From Dehalococcoidia bacterium (GTDB taxonomy: Bacteria; Chloroflexota; Dehalococcoidia; UBA2979), in contig JALOAL010000013.1 in the NCBI GenBank assembly GCA_023228825.1, forward strand, positions 18,564 through 82,563: a stretch of DNA of 64,000 bases. The letters run 5' to 3'. Both the position numbers and the translations under genes were made by a program. The notes under the pieces are model-generated. The model saw only the letters and a list, made by a program, of their open reading frames with translations. It did no database searches and was not told the origin of the DNA. Shown here in pieces: positions 16,258 through 25,221 of the stretch (positions within the stretch are counted from its first letter, which is position 1; every line of letters begins with the position of its first letter).

Positions 16258-17694
16258 TTGGCATTGTTTACCCGTCGGCGGCCCGAAGCCGTCGCCACCC
16301 CTCACTCCGAGGACGACTCGACCGATCCCCTGACCGACACCCCGGACACCCACGACTCCCTGGCCACGGACGTCGGGTTCGCGGACCTGGGCGTGGCGCC
16401 TGACCTGGCGCGCGTGCTGGACACAGCGGGGATCTCCTCGCCGTTCCCGGTGCAGGTGATGACCATCCCGGACGCGCTGGCCGGCCGCGACGTGTGCGGC
16501 AAGGCGAAGACCGGATCCGGCAAGACGCTGGCCTTTGGCCTGCCGCTGGTGCAAAGCATGGAACGCGCCCGCTCGCGCCGCCCTCGGGCGATCGTGCTGG
16601 TGCCCACGCGCGAACTGGCGAACCAGGTGGCCGCCGAACTGGCCCCGCTGTGCGAGACGCGCGGCCTGTGGCTCACCGCCATCTACGGCGGCGTGTCCAT
16701 GGTGCGCCAGATCAAGGCGCTGCGTGAGGGCGTGGAGGTGGTCATCGCCACCCCCGGCCGCCTGAACGACCTCCTGGAGCGCGGCGAACTCACCCTGTCC
16801 GACGTCAGCATGGTGGTGCTGGACGAGGCTGACCAGATGGCGGACATGGGCTTCCTGCCCCAGGTGGACCGCATCCTGAAGCAAATCGAGGGGCGTCCTC
16901 AGACCCTGCTCTTCTCCGCCACCCTGGACGGCGCCGTGGGCGTCCTCATTCGCAAGTACCTGGACGACCCCGTCAGCCACGAGGTGGCGTCCGAGACGGA
17001 GACCGTGGACACGCTGGAGCAGCGCTTCATCGGCGTAGCCCGCGAGACGAAGATCGAGGTGGCCGCGCGCATCTGCGCGGGCGCCAACCGCGCCATCGTC
17101 TTCGTGCGCACCACGCACGGCGCGGACCGCGTGGCCAAGTTGCTGAACCGCGAGGGCCTCTCCGCAGCCGCCATCCACGGACGCCTCTCTCAGAACAAGC
17201 GCGAGCGCACCCTGGCCGCCTTCTCCCGAGGCGAGTCGCCCATCCTGGTCGCCACGAACGTCGCGGCGCGTGGCCTGCACGTGGACGGCGTGGACCTGGT
17301 GATCCACTTCGACCCGCCGGAGGACCACAAGGTCTACCTCCACCGCTCAGGCCGCACGGCCCGCGCCGGTGAGCAGGGCATGGTGGTCACGCTGGTCCTC
17401 CCGGAGGAGGAGCGCGACGTGACCTCTATCGAGCGGGCCGCCGGCATCGACCTGTCGATCGTGCCGATGGATCCGGACGACGCGCGACTGTCTCGCCTGG
17501 ACGAGTGGGAGCCGCCGCGCGGCCTCCCGATGTCGGCCCCGCGCGGCATGGTGGGCGCCCGAGGTGGTTCGTCCCAGCGCGGCGCCCGGCGTGGTGGCCG
17601 CGACGAGCGCGGCGGCCAGCCGTCGCAGCAGCCTCGTGGTGGCGGCCGCAGCGGCGGACAGCGACGGCGCAGCCCCGCCCGAGGCCGCGCATAG
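16258..17694 (+). CDS. DEAD-box ATP-dependent RNA helicase
   Basis: A 478-residue DEAD-box protein starting at TTG (16258) with GGAGA nearby. Motifs in order: Q motif region FADLGVAPDLARVLDTAGIS, Walker A AKTGSGKT, PTRELANQ (Ia), TPGR (Ib), VVLDEADQMADMGF (II), FSAT (III), then RecA2 with RTTHGADRVAKLLN, HGRLSQNKRERTL, ATNVAARGLHVDGV and HRSGRTARAGEQG (VI). The tail from about residue 405 is Arg/Gly-rich with RGG-like repeats for nonspecific RNA binding. Such enzymes remodel rRNA or mRNA, often in the cold. A terminator hairpin follows. Confidence 0.95.
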   Translation: MALFTRRRPEAVATPHSEDDSTDPLTDTPDTHDSLATDVGFADLGVAPDLARVLDTAGISSPFPVQVMTIPDALAGRDVCGKAKTGSGKTLAFGLPLVQSMERARSRRPRAIVLVPTRELANQVAAELAPLCETRGLWLTAIYGGVSMVRQIKALREGVEVVIATPGRLNDLLERGELTLSDVSMVVLDEADQMADMGFLPQVDRILKQIEGRPQTLLFSATLDGAVGVLIRKYLDDPVSHEVASETETVDTLEQRFIGVARETKIEVAARICAGANRAIVFVRTTHGADRVAKLLNREGLSAAAIHGRLSQNKRERTLAAFSRGESPILVATNVAARGLHVDGVDLVIHFDPPEDHKVYLHRSGRTARAGEQGMVVTLVLPEEERDVTSIERAAGIDLSIVPMDPDDARLSRLDEWEPPRGLPMSAPRGMVGARGGSSQRGARRGGRDERGGQPSQQPRGGGRSGGQRRRSPARGRA

Positions 17695-17716
17695 CCTGTC
17701 GCCTGCGCAGCACACC

Positions 17717-17748
17717 GAAGAGGCTCGCCCCGTGGCGGGCCTCTTTCG
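17717..17748 (+). terminator. Rho-independent-like terminator of the DEAD-box gene
   Basis: GAAGAGGCTCGCC pairs with GGCGGGCCTCTTTC around a CCGT loop (one G-T wobble) 23 bases after the stop codon, and the 3' arm ends in CTCTTTCGT, the closest thing to a T-tract in this region. Confidence 0.7.
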
Positions 17749-17796
17749 TGTCCGCCGAAGGACCCGAGGCCGTCGGAATCTGCTGCGCTCGCCCCT

Positions 17797-18330
17797 TTAC
17801 GGGTTGCGCTCGCCCGCCTCGATGCTCACGGAGAGACGGTTCTCGGACGGCGGGAGCGGGCACGAGTAGTGGGGGTTGTAGGCGCAGAAGGGGTGGTGGG
17901 CGTAGTTGAAGTCCAGCAGCACGCGCAGGGGCTCGCCGTCCTCCGTCGTCTCCAGCACGGGCACCTCCAGGTAGCGCCCGGCGCCGTACGTGTCGCGACC
18001 GCTGGTCTCATCCTGGAACGCCAGGAACAGGTCGCCATGGTCCGGGTCTCGGAACAGCGCGAGCGCAGCCGGCTGGCCGTCTATCTCGAACGACAGACGT
18101 GCCCACCGCTCGAACTCGCGCTGTGCCCCGTCTGAGGTCTCCAGCACCACCGTCTCCACCTGCTCGAACGGGACGGGGTGAAGTTCGAAGGCCAGGTCGT
18201 CGCGAGGCGGGTAGTAGGGGAGGCCGGTGAACGAGTCGCGCTCGTCGGGCGGGATGGGGGACCCCACGTCCGTGCGGAAGAACTCGTCCTTGGCCGCGCG
18301 GTACTCCTCCAGGTCGGTCTGTTCAGGCAT
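17797..18330 (-). CDS. DUF1684 domain protein
   Basis: A 177-residue protein that matches DUF1684 throughout: YRAAKDEFFRTDVGSPI at the N-terminus, FTGLPYYPP, then ETSGRDTYGAGRYLEVP, LLDFNYAHHPFCAYNPHYSC and PLPPSENRLSVSIEAGE at the C-terminus. The conserved Asp-Phe-Asn, Cys, Tyr-Asn-Pro and final Ala-Gly-Glu are all there. The family is widespread in aerobic bacteria, small and mostly cytoplasmic or lipoprotein; its biochemical role is not established. This copy has no signal peptide. It starts 43 bases after yqeC on the same strand with GAGGAG ahead of the ATG. Confidence 0.88.
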   Translation of the reverse strand: MPEQTDLEEYRAAKDEFFRTDVGSPIPPDERDSFTGLPYYPPRDDLAFELHPVPFEQVETVVLETSDGAQREFERWARLSFEIDGQPAALALFRDPDHGDLFLAFQDETSGRDTYGAGRYLEVPVLETTEDGEPLRVLLDFNYAHHPFCAYNPHYSCPLPPSENRLSVSIEAGERNP

Positions 18331-18373
18331 GGCCTCTTACTCCTCGTCTCCGTCGTGCACGCGCCAGCGGCGC

Positions 18374-19243
18374 TCAGGTGATGACCTCCCGGACGGGCGT
18401 GGTCTCCTCGCGCAGGGCGGCGATGACCACGCGCGGCACGCCGGCCCGGTGCACCGCACGGGCCAGGCGGACCGCGGAGTCCAGGTCAATGTCCGCCTTG
18501 TTCACGAGCGCGGCGAACGTGCGGTCGCCCACGCCCTTGCGGCCGCCCTCCGCGTGCGCGAGCACCGCGGCGATGAGGTCGGCGTCGCAGGTGGCGCCGT
18601 CCTCCACGGAGCGGATGCGGTTCTGGCCCAGAATCTCGCGCACGCGTTCCGGGCGATGCACGTGGCCCTCGTCCAGTGGGGCATCCAGCGCGTCGGCGCC
18701 CACCACCACCACCACGTGCGTGGCGCAGTCCGGGATCACCGGTTCGTCCTCTGACGGGGCTTTGAACGGGCGCATCTTGCTCCCGTCCGCCTCCACCGCC
18801 ACCAGGCCCACCCCCGGCAGCGCCGCCACCCGCGCCACCGTCTCCACCTCCAGCGGGTCGAGGCGTCCTGCGGGCTGGTCTCGGTCGCCGGCCACGGCCA
18901 CCCAGCCGCCCTCGGCGTCGTCGAGCGCTGCCCAGTGCCGGGCGATGGCTTCCGGGGCGCCCTCCTGAGGCCCGCGGAGGAGCGGCGGCATGGGCTCCAG
19001 CCGCGTGAAGCGCGTGGTGCCGGTCACCACGGCGCGCAGCCCTCGGGCGACCGCCTCCTGGCCCAGGCGGTAGAGCAGGGTGGTCTTCCCGCCCCCGCCC
19101 ACGATGGCCACGACCACCGGGACGCCAGGTGCAGGGTCGCCGAGGGCGAGCGCGTCCCAGAGCGGCGTGGCCGGAAGTCCCGGCGCCCCGGACGGCCCGG
19201 ACGCCCCCGGGCGTACAGCGCCGGTCTCTCCCGTGTGGGCCAT
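18374..19243 (-). CDS. yqeC: YqeC-like molybdenum/selenium hydroxylase accessory protein
   Basis: A 289-residue P-loop protein. After a Gly/Pro-rich N-terminal extension of about 45 residues comes VVVAIVGGGGKTTLLYRLGQEA, the YqeC nucleotide-binding site, then TGTTRFTRLEPMP, VAVEADGSKMRPFKAPSEDEPVIP and CATHVVVVVGADALDAPLDE, all signatures of this family, ending with FAALVNKADID. YqeC is linked to maturation of selenium-dependent molybdenum hydroxylases of the xanthine dehydrogenase type. It is divergent from mobA with TAAGGAGGAGG before the ATG. No molybdoenzyme or selenium gene is in the window, so in this organism it may serve an ordinary molybdenum hydroxylase elsewhere. Confidence 0.85.
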   Translation of the reverse strand: MAHTGETGAVRPGASGPSGAPGLPATPLWDALALGDPAPGVPVVVAIVGGGGKTTLLYRLGQEAVARGLRAVVTGTTRFTRLEPMPPLLRGPQEGAPEAIARHWAALDDAEGGWVAVAGDRDQPAGRLDPLEVETVARVAALPGVGLVAVEADGSKMRPFKAPSEDEPVIPDCATHVVVVVGADALDAPLDEGHVHRPERVREILGQNRIRSVEDGATCDADLIAAVLAHAEGGRKGVGDRTFAALVNKADIDLDSAVRLARAVHRAGVPRVVIAALREETTPVREVIT

Positions 19244-19313
19244 GCGGCCTCCTCCTTAGGATCGTAGGGGCACGACACTACCGATAGCGTTCCCCGGCGA
19301 GGAGGGGGCTCCC

Positions 19314-19919
19314 ATGGCAGAGGTTTCGGGCATCATCCTGGCTGGCGGGCGATCCAGCCGCATGGGCCAGGACAAGGCCTCGCTGGTAATGGACGGGGCC
19401 ACGCTCCTGCAACGCACCGTGAGCGCCCTTGAAGCCGTCGCGGACGAGGTGGTGATCGTACGCGCGCCGGGACAGTCGCTGCCCCTCGTGCAGCCGCGCG
19501 GCAGCCTGGTGGTGGTGGAGGACGCCGTGGAGGGCGAGGGCCCGCTCTACGGCATGGGCACGGGCCTGCACGCCGCCTCGGCGCCGGTGGCGGTGGTGGT
19601 GGGCGTGGACCACCCGTTCCTGCAGCCGGACCTGCTGCGCCTGCTCGCGGACCGCGTCCGAGGCGGCGCGCGGTGGGTGCTCCCCATCGCGGACGGACGC
19701 CCCCAGCCGCTGTGCTCCGCCTTCGCGCGCGACGCACTGGAGGTGATCCGCACGCACCTGGCCGCCGGCGACCGCGCTCCCATGGCCGTGGCCGCGGACC
19801 TGGGCATGGTGCGCCTGCGCGAGGAAGAGTGGCGCCACGCCGACCCGGAGGGCTGGTCGTTCGTGGACGTGGACACCCCGGAGGACTTCGCGGCGGCGCT
19901 GGCCCGCCGCCGCGGGTAG
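19314..19919 (+). CDS. mobA: Molybdenum cofactor guanylyltransferase (MobA-like)
   Basis: A 201-residue nucleotidyltransferase. The signature LAGGRSSRMGQDKASLVMDG is at residues 9-28, followed by VVGVDHPFLQPDLLRLLAD with the metal-binding Asp, and the short C-terminal half DVDTPEDFAAALARR, all typical of MobA/MocA. It adds GMP (or CMP in the MocA branch) to molybdopterin. Gly-rich ribosome site GAGGAGGGGG precedes the ATG. Divergent from yqeC, which supports a molybdenum hydroxylase maturation module. Confidence 0.88.
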   Translation: MAEVSGIILAGGRSSRMGQDKASLVMDGATLLQRTVSALEAVADEVVIVRAPGQSLPLVQPRGSLVVVEDAVEGEGPLYGMGTGLHAASAPVAVVVGVDHPFLQPDLLRLLADRVRGGARWVLPIADGRPQPLCSAFARDALEVIRTHLAAGDRAPMAVAADLGMVRLREEEWRHADPEGWSFVDVDTPEDFAAALARRRG

Positions 19920-19946
19920 GAGCACGGACGGCGGGCAGTCAACGGG

Positions 19947-19963
19947 CGCCCTCGGAGAGGGCG
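19947..19963. terminator. Short bidirectional hairpin between convergent genes
   Basis: CGCCCTC and GAGGGCG form a 7-bp stem around a GGA triloop between the convergent mobA and DUF6159 genes. Position suggests a terminator for both. Confidence 0.4.
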
Positions 19964-19970
19964 GTGGCCG

Positions 19971-20807
19971 CTAGAGCGCGCGGTAGGCCGAGCGGAGCGT
20001 GGCCTGGTCGAAGCCGTGCGGGGTGGAGCCCACGGCGAAGTCGTACAGGGCGGCCTTGAAGATGCCCTCCAGCGCCTGCACCGTGCCCATGGCCAGCGCC
20101 ACCAGCGGCACCCCCACCACGAAGCCGAGGATCGGAGAGATGCCGAACAGCAGCGCCGCCGGGATCACCGCGACTACGACGGCCCCGATGTAGATGAACA
20201 TGAAGGAGAAGTTGGCCGTGAACTGCTGGCCCCAGGTCTCCTTCAGCAGTGACCCGGAGCGCTTGATCGCGGCGAGCGGCCCCAGGTTCTCCACCACCAT
20301 CACGGGAATGACGAAGAACGTCATGTAAGCCCACACGCCCCCGGCGATGCTGACGGCGATCTGCCCCAGCAGGCCGTCCGTGCGGTTACGGAGCGCGTTC
20401 AGGACCAGGCCCACCGTGGCCGCAATCAGCGCCCACCCCAGCAGCGCCGGGATGTGCGTGGTGGCCACGGAGATGCCGTAGCCAATCCCCTGAGGGCGGC
20501 CGCGCAGGCGCTCCATGGCGGTGGCGATCAGCGCGGCGTTGAAGAACATGACGATGAAGTACGACAGGCCCAGCAGGAGCGCGCCCAGGACGAAGTCCAC
20601 GGCGGTCGCCTCGGTCTCTGCTCCGGCGACGGCGGTGTCCAGGCGGTCCAGCGTCCCCGTGGCGGCGGCGAGGACCGCCACCATGACCGCCACGCCCACC
20701 AGGGCCACCGCGGCCATGACCGGCAGCAGGATCAGGCGCCGATCCTCCATCAGGACATGCCATGACTGCTTGATGAGAGAGAAGGTGCGACCGATAGATT
20801 CAAACAT
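19971..20807 (-). CDS. DUF6159-like multi-pass membrane protein
   Basis: A 278-residue membrane protein from the ATG at 20807; the 16 codons upstream in frame overlap the divergent promoter and look non-coding. The start MFESIGRTFSLIKQSWHVLM followed by a DRRLILLPV helix is characteristic of the DUF6159 family, with about six membrane segments and a KRSGSLLKETWGQQ cytoplasmic loop that resembles permease coupling loops. A TATACT hexamer is only six bases ahead of the ATG, so the message may be leaderless. It is divergent (56 bases) from the MscS gene, so both may answer to envelope or osmotic conditions. Confidence 0.75.
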   Translation of the reverse strand: MFESIGRTFSLIKQSWHVLMEDRRLILLPVMAAVALVGVAVMVAVLAAATGTLDRLDTAVAGAETEATAVDFVLGALLLGLSYFIVMFFNAALIATAMERLRGRPQGIGYGISVATTHIPALLGWALIAATVGLVLNALRNRTDGLLGQIAVSIAGGVWAYMTFFVIPVMVVENLGPLAAIKRSGSLLKETWGQQFTANFSFMFIYIGAVVVAVIPAALLFGISPILGFVVGVPLVALAMGTVQALEGIFKAALYDFAVGSTPHGFDQATLRSAYRAL

Positions 20808-20863
20808 TCCGAAAGTATAGATCACTGCAAGGCCTGTTGGGTTATCGCAACGCAACCAGTAGC

Positions 20864-21985
20864 ATGACTGCGGTGGATGAACTGCCGTTCGGGTTGACCC
20901 GCGACGAGTGGCTCGAGACCGCTCTCGCAGCGGGCATCATGGTCACCGTCATCCTCGTCGCCACGCTCGTGGCGGCGGTGGCGGGCCGCATCGTCCATCG
21001 CTTCACCCGCGCCACCGAGTCCCAACTGGACGATCACATCGCCGCCGGCGTGCGCACGCCCTTCGTGCTGCTCGCCGCCATCTGGGCCCTGGCCAGCGGC
21101 AGCGGCACGCTGTCCTACGCGCAGGGCCACATGGCGTGGATGACGCGCGCCGGCATCGCCCTCAGCGTGATCGTGGTGGCCGTGGCCTTCCGCCGGGTGC
21201 TGGTGGACCTGCTGGAGTGGCAGGCTGGCCGGCCAGGCGCGGGCGGTAAGTTGCACCCGGGATCACTGCCCCTGGTGCGCCGAGGCATCACGATCCTGGT
21301 GGGCGCCTCCGCGGTGCTGATCATCATGGACACCCTGGGCGTGGCCATCAGCCCGCTGCTGGCCGGCCTCGGCATTGGCGGGTTGGCGGTGGCGCTGGCG
21401 TTGCAGCCGCTGCTGGCCAACGTCTTCGCCTCCTCCTACATGCTGTCGGACTCCTCCATCCGCATCGGCGACTGGGTGGAGATCCAGGGCGGCCTGCAGG
21501 GCCAGGTGGACGACATCGGCTGGAGGGCTACCCGCGTCCGCACGTTCTCGAACAACGTGGTGATCCTGCCCAACGCCACGCTGGCCCAGTCCACGGTCAC
21601 GAACTACACGCTCAGCGGCATGGAGGCGGACGCCTACGTCACCTTTGGCGTGGCGTACGAGGAGGACCTGGACCGCGTGGAGCAGGTGGCGCGCGAGGTG
21701 ATGCAGGAGGTCAAGGACGAGCGCCCCAGCGCGCTCCAGTCCCACACGTCGGTGTTCTCCTACACGGACTTTGGCGAGTCCAACGTGATGGCGTTGCTGG
21801 AGATGCGCGCGGTCACCTGGCTGGACTCGTACGACATCAAGCACCACCTCATCAAGCGTCTCCACGCCCGCTTCGCGCGCGAGGGCATCCGCATGAACTA
21901 CCCGGCGCGACGCCTGCTGCTGGAGGAACAGGACGCCCCCGCCCTGAGGCTGTCCGCACGCAATGGCGGCCTGCAGGAGGGCTGA
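20864..21985 (+). CDS. MscS-family mechanosensitive ion channel
   Basis: A 373-residue small-conductance channel. About three membrane segments precede the pore-lining helix region ISPLLAGLGIGGLAVALALQ, then the MscS beta domain LLANVFASSYMLSDSSIRIGDWVEI, QGQVDDIGWRATRVRTFSNN and VVILPNATLAQSTVTNYT, and a C-terminal alpha/beta domain. These channels open on membrane tension to release osmolytes during hypo-osmotic shock. The ATG at 20864 is preferred over a TTG nine codons earlier. The next gene on the opposite strand ends immediately after its stop codon. Confidence 0.93.
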   Translation: MTAVDELPFGLTRDEWLETALAAGIMVTVILVATLVAAVAGRIVHRFTRATESQLDDHIAAGVRTPFVLLAAIWALASGSGTLSYAQGHMAWMTRAGIALSVIVVAVAFRRVLVDLLEWQAGRPGAGGKLHPGSLPLVRRGITILVGASAVLIIMDTLGVAISPLLAGLGIGGLAVALALQPLLANVFASSYMLSDSSIRIGDWVEIQGGLQGQVDDIGWRATRVRTFSNNVVILPNATLAQSTVTNYTLSGMEADAYVTFGVAYEEDLDRVEQVAREVMQEVKDERPSALQSHTSVFSYTDFGESNVMALLEMRAVTWLDSYDIKHHLIKRLHARFAREGIRMNYPARRLLLEEQDAPALRLSARNGGLQEG

Positions 21986-24139
21986 CTAGCGTCCGCCGCG
22001 TAGCCGTTCTCGCCAGCGCTCCAGCAACTCCGCCAGTCCACCCCAGCGACGGTCCGAGGGGCCTGCGGGCGCGTCTTCGTCGCCTCGGTCGCTGCGGTCG
22101 CTGCGGTCGTCTCGGTCGTTGTTGCCGCGACCACCTCGACGGTCGTCGTCGGGGTCGGAAGGAGGCCGCTCGGTGGCGGCCGGCGAGGCGGAGGGCGAGG
22201 GCTCGGCGGTGGCAGCGCCTCGGCCTCGGTCATTGCCGCGGCCACGGTCGTCATCCCGGCCGTCTTCCCGGTCGTTCCCGCGATCATTCCTGCGATCATT
22301 GCCGGGGCCGTCGTCCCGGCCGTTGCGAAGGTCGCGGTCGTCGCGGGATCGCCAGAGGTCTTGCAGGCCCTCCTCCAGCCGCTCGTGCAGCCGGCGGTCG
22401 GCCCGCGAGGCGCGACCTCCGTCCAGCGCGTCCAGCGCGTCCACTGCGTCCTGGAGGCCCTCAAGCACCTCGTCGTCCGCAGTGACCAGCAGCACAGCCA
22501 CCACGCGCACCCGTGCCGCCGGGTCTTCCAGCACCTCCGCCAGCGCTTCCAGGCGCTCGCGGTCCTGACGACGGTCGCCCTCCAGCAGCCGTCCGAGGAC
22601 GGCCGCGAGCGCGGTGTTGTCGCCGGTGTCGAGAGCGGTGTCCACCGCGGCGCGCAGTTCCGTGGCGTAGGTCATGGCCGGTGTGGCCGTGGCGCTCGGC
22701 GTGGCCTGCCCCCCTCGCCCCTCGCGAGTACGCGTGGGCGAGGGGGTTTCGGTCGCGGCCTGCGTGGCATCCGCCGTGAGCGTGTCCGTGCGCTGCGCCC
22801 GCGCCGTGCCCAGGTCCACCGCCCTGCGGGTGCGGGCGGACTCCACCAGGCGCACGGGCGGCGCCTCGGCCTCCGGGACGGTCTCGATTGTCGTGTCCAG
22901 CGCCCGCATGAACACGCTGCCGTCCACGATGTCAATGGCAATGAGGATGCGGGCGGTGGCCACGTTGCCCGCCACGGGGATGTTCAGGCGGCCGTCCGCC
23001 GTCTCCACCACCACGATCGCCTCGCCCTCGTCGTAGCGCCGCAGCCAGAGCGAGTAGACGTCCGGCCGGATGTCTCCCACGTACATGTGCTGCTGCGTCT
23101 CGCGCGCGCCAGTGGTGGTGACGCCGGGCACCTGGCGGAACACCATGCCCGAGGGCAGCAGGCCGGTCGCCGCCCCGTCTGGCGAGGTGAGCGCCGCCGC
23201 CACGGGCCCGCGCACGGTGATCTCCCCCACGAACGGGATCGCCTTGGGCGTGGCGATGCGCTCGGCGTTCGCGCGCACCACCTGCCCGGTCTCCACGTCC
23301 ACGGACGAGCCGGCGGAGATGACCCGCACCAGGCCGTCCACGGTGGAGACCTCCGTCTCACCGCTGGTGGCCGCCACCAGCGTCGCAAAGACCGTGCCCT
23401 GCGCCTGCACCGTCGCGTGCGGCGTGCGCACCAGGTACAGGCCGTCGCCCGAACTCGTCACCACGTCGTTCCACAGGCGACCGCTGGCCTGGTCGAGTTC
23501 GATGTGGCGGGCGTTGCCTCGGGAGAGGTGTGTCAGCAGAACCTGCGTCTCCTGCGCCAGCGAGGCCGTGGAGCCGTCCGAGAAGGTGAGCAGGGCGTGG
23601 CCGCCCGGGAGCGTGCGGATCGCCTCGCCCTCATGCACGGCGGCGCCGTCCGCCAGCGGGAGCCAGGCGCCGTCCACCTGTTGCTCCACCTCGCCCGTGA
23701 AGACGGTGAGGGTGGCCGCAGCCGCCGGCGTGGCCCCCTGCCCGAAGACCATGAACAGCGCGAACAGCGCCACCGCCGCAGCCGGCGCCACACGCAACGC
23801 GACGGCGCCCAGGCCCAGCCCACCCCACTCCCGGAGTGAAGGCGCGCGCAGCCTCGAGAGCACGCCACGCACGCCGCCCACCTTCCCAACGCGGCGCGGC
23901 GGCGCGTCCTGTGGGGTCTCCCGGATCAGGTCCATGAACGCCTCGCGGCGCGCGGGATCCAGGGGCGGCACGGCCGGCCGAGGCGCGGCGACCAGTTCGG
24001 ACGCGGTGCGCAGGGCGGGCTCCAGCGCATCGCGGTGCTCGGGGTAGCGCGCCAGGCACTGCTCCACCGTGGCGGCGCCGGACACGATCTGCTGGACGCA
24101 CAGGTCCAGGACGGACTCGAAGGGAAGCGGCTGGCTCAT
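21986..24139 (-). CDS. FecR-domain anti-sigma-like membrane protein with Asp/Arg/Asn/Gly-rich tail
   Basis: A 717-residue protein. A cytoplasmic N-terminus with VEQCLARYPEHRDALEPALR (a helix often seen in regulators paired with ECF sigma factors) is followed by a membrane segment (about residues 115-135), then a FecR domain (about 140-280: TVFTGEVEQQVDGAWLPLAD, HEGEAIRTLPGGHALLTFSD, TVQAQGTVFATLV). A second beta-rich domain and a helical stretch (about 485-585) come before a long low-complexity tail of Asp, Arg, Asn and Gly. The start overlaps the sigma-factor stop (ATGA). It probably senses an envelope signal and controls that sigma factor. Confidence 0.85.
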   Translation of the reverse strand: MSQPLPFESVLDLCVQQIVSGAATVEQCLARYPEHRDALEPALRTASELVAAPRPAVPPLDPARREAFMDLIRETPQDAPPRRVGKVGGVRGVLSRLRAPSLREWGGLGLGAVALRVAPAAAVALFALFMVFGQGATPAAAATLTVFTGEVEQQVDGAWLPLADGAAVHEGEAIRTLPGGHALLTFSDGSTASLAQETQVLLTHLSRGNARHIELDQASGRLWNDVVTSSGDGLYLVRTPHATVQAQGTVFATLVAATSGETEVSTVDGLVRVISAGSSVDVETGQVVRANAERIATPKAIPFVGEITVRGPVAAALTSPDGAATGLLPSGMVFRQVPGVTTTGARETQQHMYVGDIRPDVYSLWLRRYDEGEAIVVVETADGRLNIPVAGNVATARILIAIDIVDGSVFMRALDTTIETVPEAEAPPVRLVESARTRRAVDLGTARAQRTDTLTADATQAATETPSPTRTREGRGGQATPSATATPAMTYATELRAAVDTALDTGDNTALAAVLGRLLEGDRRQDRERLEALAEVLEDPAARVRVVAVLLVTADDEVLEGLQDAVDALDALDGGRASRADRRLHERLEEGLQDLWRSRDDRDLRNGRDDGPGNDRRNDRGNDREDGRDDDRGRGNDRGRGAATAEPSPSASPAATERPPSDPDDDRRGGRGNNDRDDRSDRSDRGDEDAPAGPSDRRWGGLAELLERWRERLRGGR

Positions 24140-24831
24140 GGCAGACCTCCCTGCGACTCGATCTCGCGGCGCAACGCCAGCAGGGCGCGCATCTGGAGGC
24201 CGCGCACGGTGACCTCCTTGCGCCCCATGATCTCGCCAATCTCGCGTGCGGACTTCTCCATCAGGAAGCGCAGCACCAGCACCTCGCGGTGGTCCTCCGA
24301 CAGGCGTTCCATGGCGGCCTGGAGCGCGTCGTTCATCTCGCCCACCAGCACGCGCTCCTCCGCCTCGGAAGGTTCGGGCAGGTCCACGCCTTCGAGGTCA
24401 GTGGTGGGGCGGCGCGTCCGAAAGAAGTCGACCATCTGGTTGTGGGCCATCCGATAGAGCCAGGCCCGGAAGGGCGCGCCTCGATGTTCGTACCGAGGGA
24501 TGGCCCGCCAGGCCTTCAGGAACACCTGCTGGACCAGGTCTTCCGCCACGTCCTGGTCGCGTACCCGCACCACCAGGTAGCGAAAGATCTCCGGCCGAAA
24601 GCGGTCATAGAGGGCGCCGAAGGCCTCGGCGTCGCCCGTCTTCGCGCGGTCGACGAGAGGACGGATGACCCCCGCATCCTCATCCGTCCCCGCGGGGACG
24701 GCACGTTCCCGCGCTTCCGATTGATCCAACGAAGGGAGCCCCGTTTCGTTCGGCTTCGCACCCCTCGGACGAGGTGCGGGTGGGGCTCCAGTGTGCCCGA
24801 TGATGCCGGGAACGGGCGAGGCTACGCCCAT
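24136..24831 (-). CDS. RNA polymerase ECF sigma factor
   Basis: About 231 residues from the ATG at 24831; the frame continues upstream and other starts (for instance nearer the DEDAGVIRPLVDRAKTG stretch) are possible, because the first 55 residues are Pro/Gly-rich and unlike the family. Region 2 (AFGALYDRFRPEIFRYLVVR with DVAEDLVQQVFLKAWRAI) and region 4 (LSEDHREVLVLRFLMEKSAREI, then MGRKEVTVRGLQMRALLALR) are intact. It is coupled by ATGA overlap to the FecR-type gene, the standard sigma/anti-sigma layout. Confidence 0.92.
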   Translation of the reverse strand: MGVASPVPGIIGHTGAPPAPRPRGAKPNETGLPSLDQSEARERAVPAGTDEDAGVIRPLVDRAKTGDAEAFGALYDRFRPEIFRYLVVRVRDQDVAEDLVQQVFLKAWRAIPRYEHRGAPFRAWLYRMAHNQMVDFFRTRRPTTDLEGVDLPEPSEAEERVLVGEMNDALQAAMERLSEDHREVLVLRFLMEKSAREIGEIMGRKEVTVRGLQMRALLALRREIESQGGLP

Positions 24832-25221
24832 CACGCTCGACACACCGGCTCCCTGGTCCGCCACCGAACGTCCATGGCTCCGCACCCCGAGGGGGCGCGC
24901 TCCTCCCTGTCGCCGCTGCCCGGCTCGTCCGCGCAACCCCGGGCGGCGCCGGCGTCCGGGCTCGCCTCCAGCGGGGTGCAGGAGGCCGCTCGGGCGGGAG
25001 CGGCCACAGCCTCTACGCTGGAGACGAGACCGAAGGCGAGCACCGTCGGGCCGGGGGCTGCCGCACCGGGGCGGGGCGCCGGGCGCAACGTGTCCGTGCG
25101 CTTCATCTCGTCATTCCTCGACAGGTTGGCCCTCGCATCACCGTCCGCGTTGAGGGCCACATGTGAGGTTGCGAAACGTAGAACGTGACGGCTCCGCTTT
25201 CGTTCGGTCTAGGATGCGCGC
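24832..25221. other. Intergenic region, no gene recognised
   Basis: 390 bases between the divergent sigma-factor and MFS genes. A minus-strand frame (up to 25160) is open and in one place signal-peptide-like, but its composition is Ala/Pro/Arg-biased and it overlaps the extended sigma-factor frame, so I do not call it. The promoters of both flanking genes should lie here; I cannot assign them. Confidence 0.4.

Noticed and set aside
24832..25160. Possible small secreted protein on the minus strand
   Set aside because: It looks weakly like a signal peptide but the rest is Ala/Pro/Gly/Arg filler and it overlaps the upstream extension of the sigma-factor frame.
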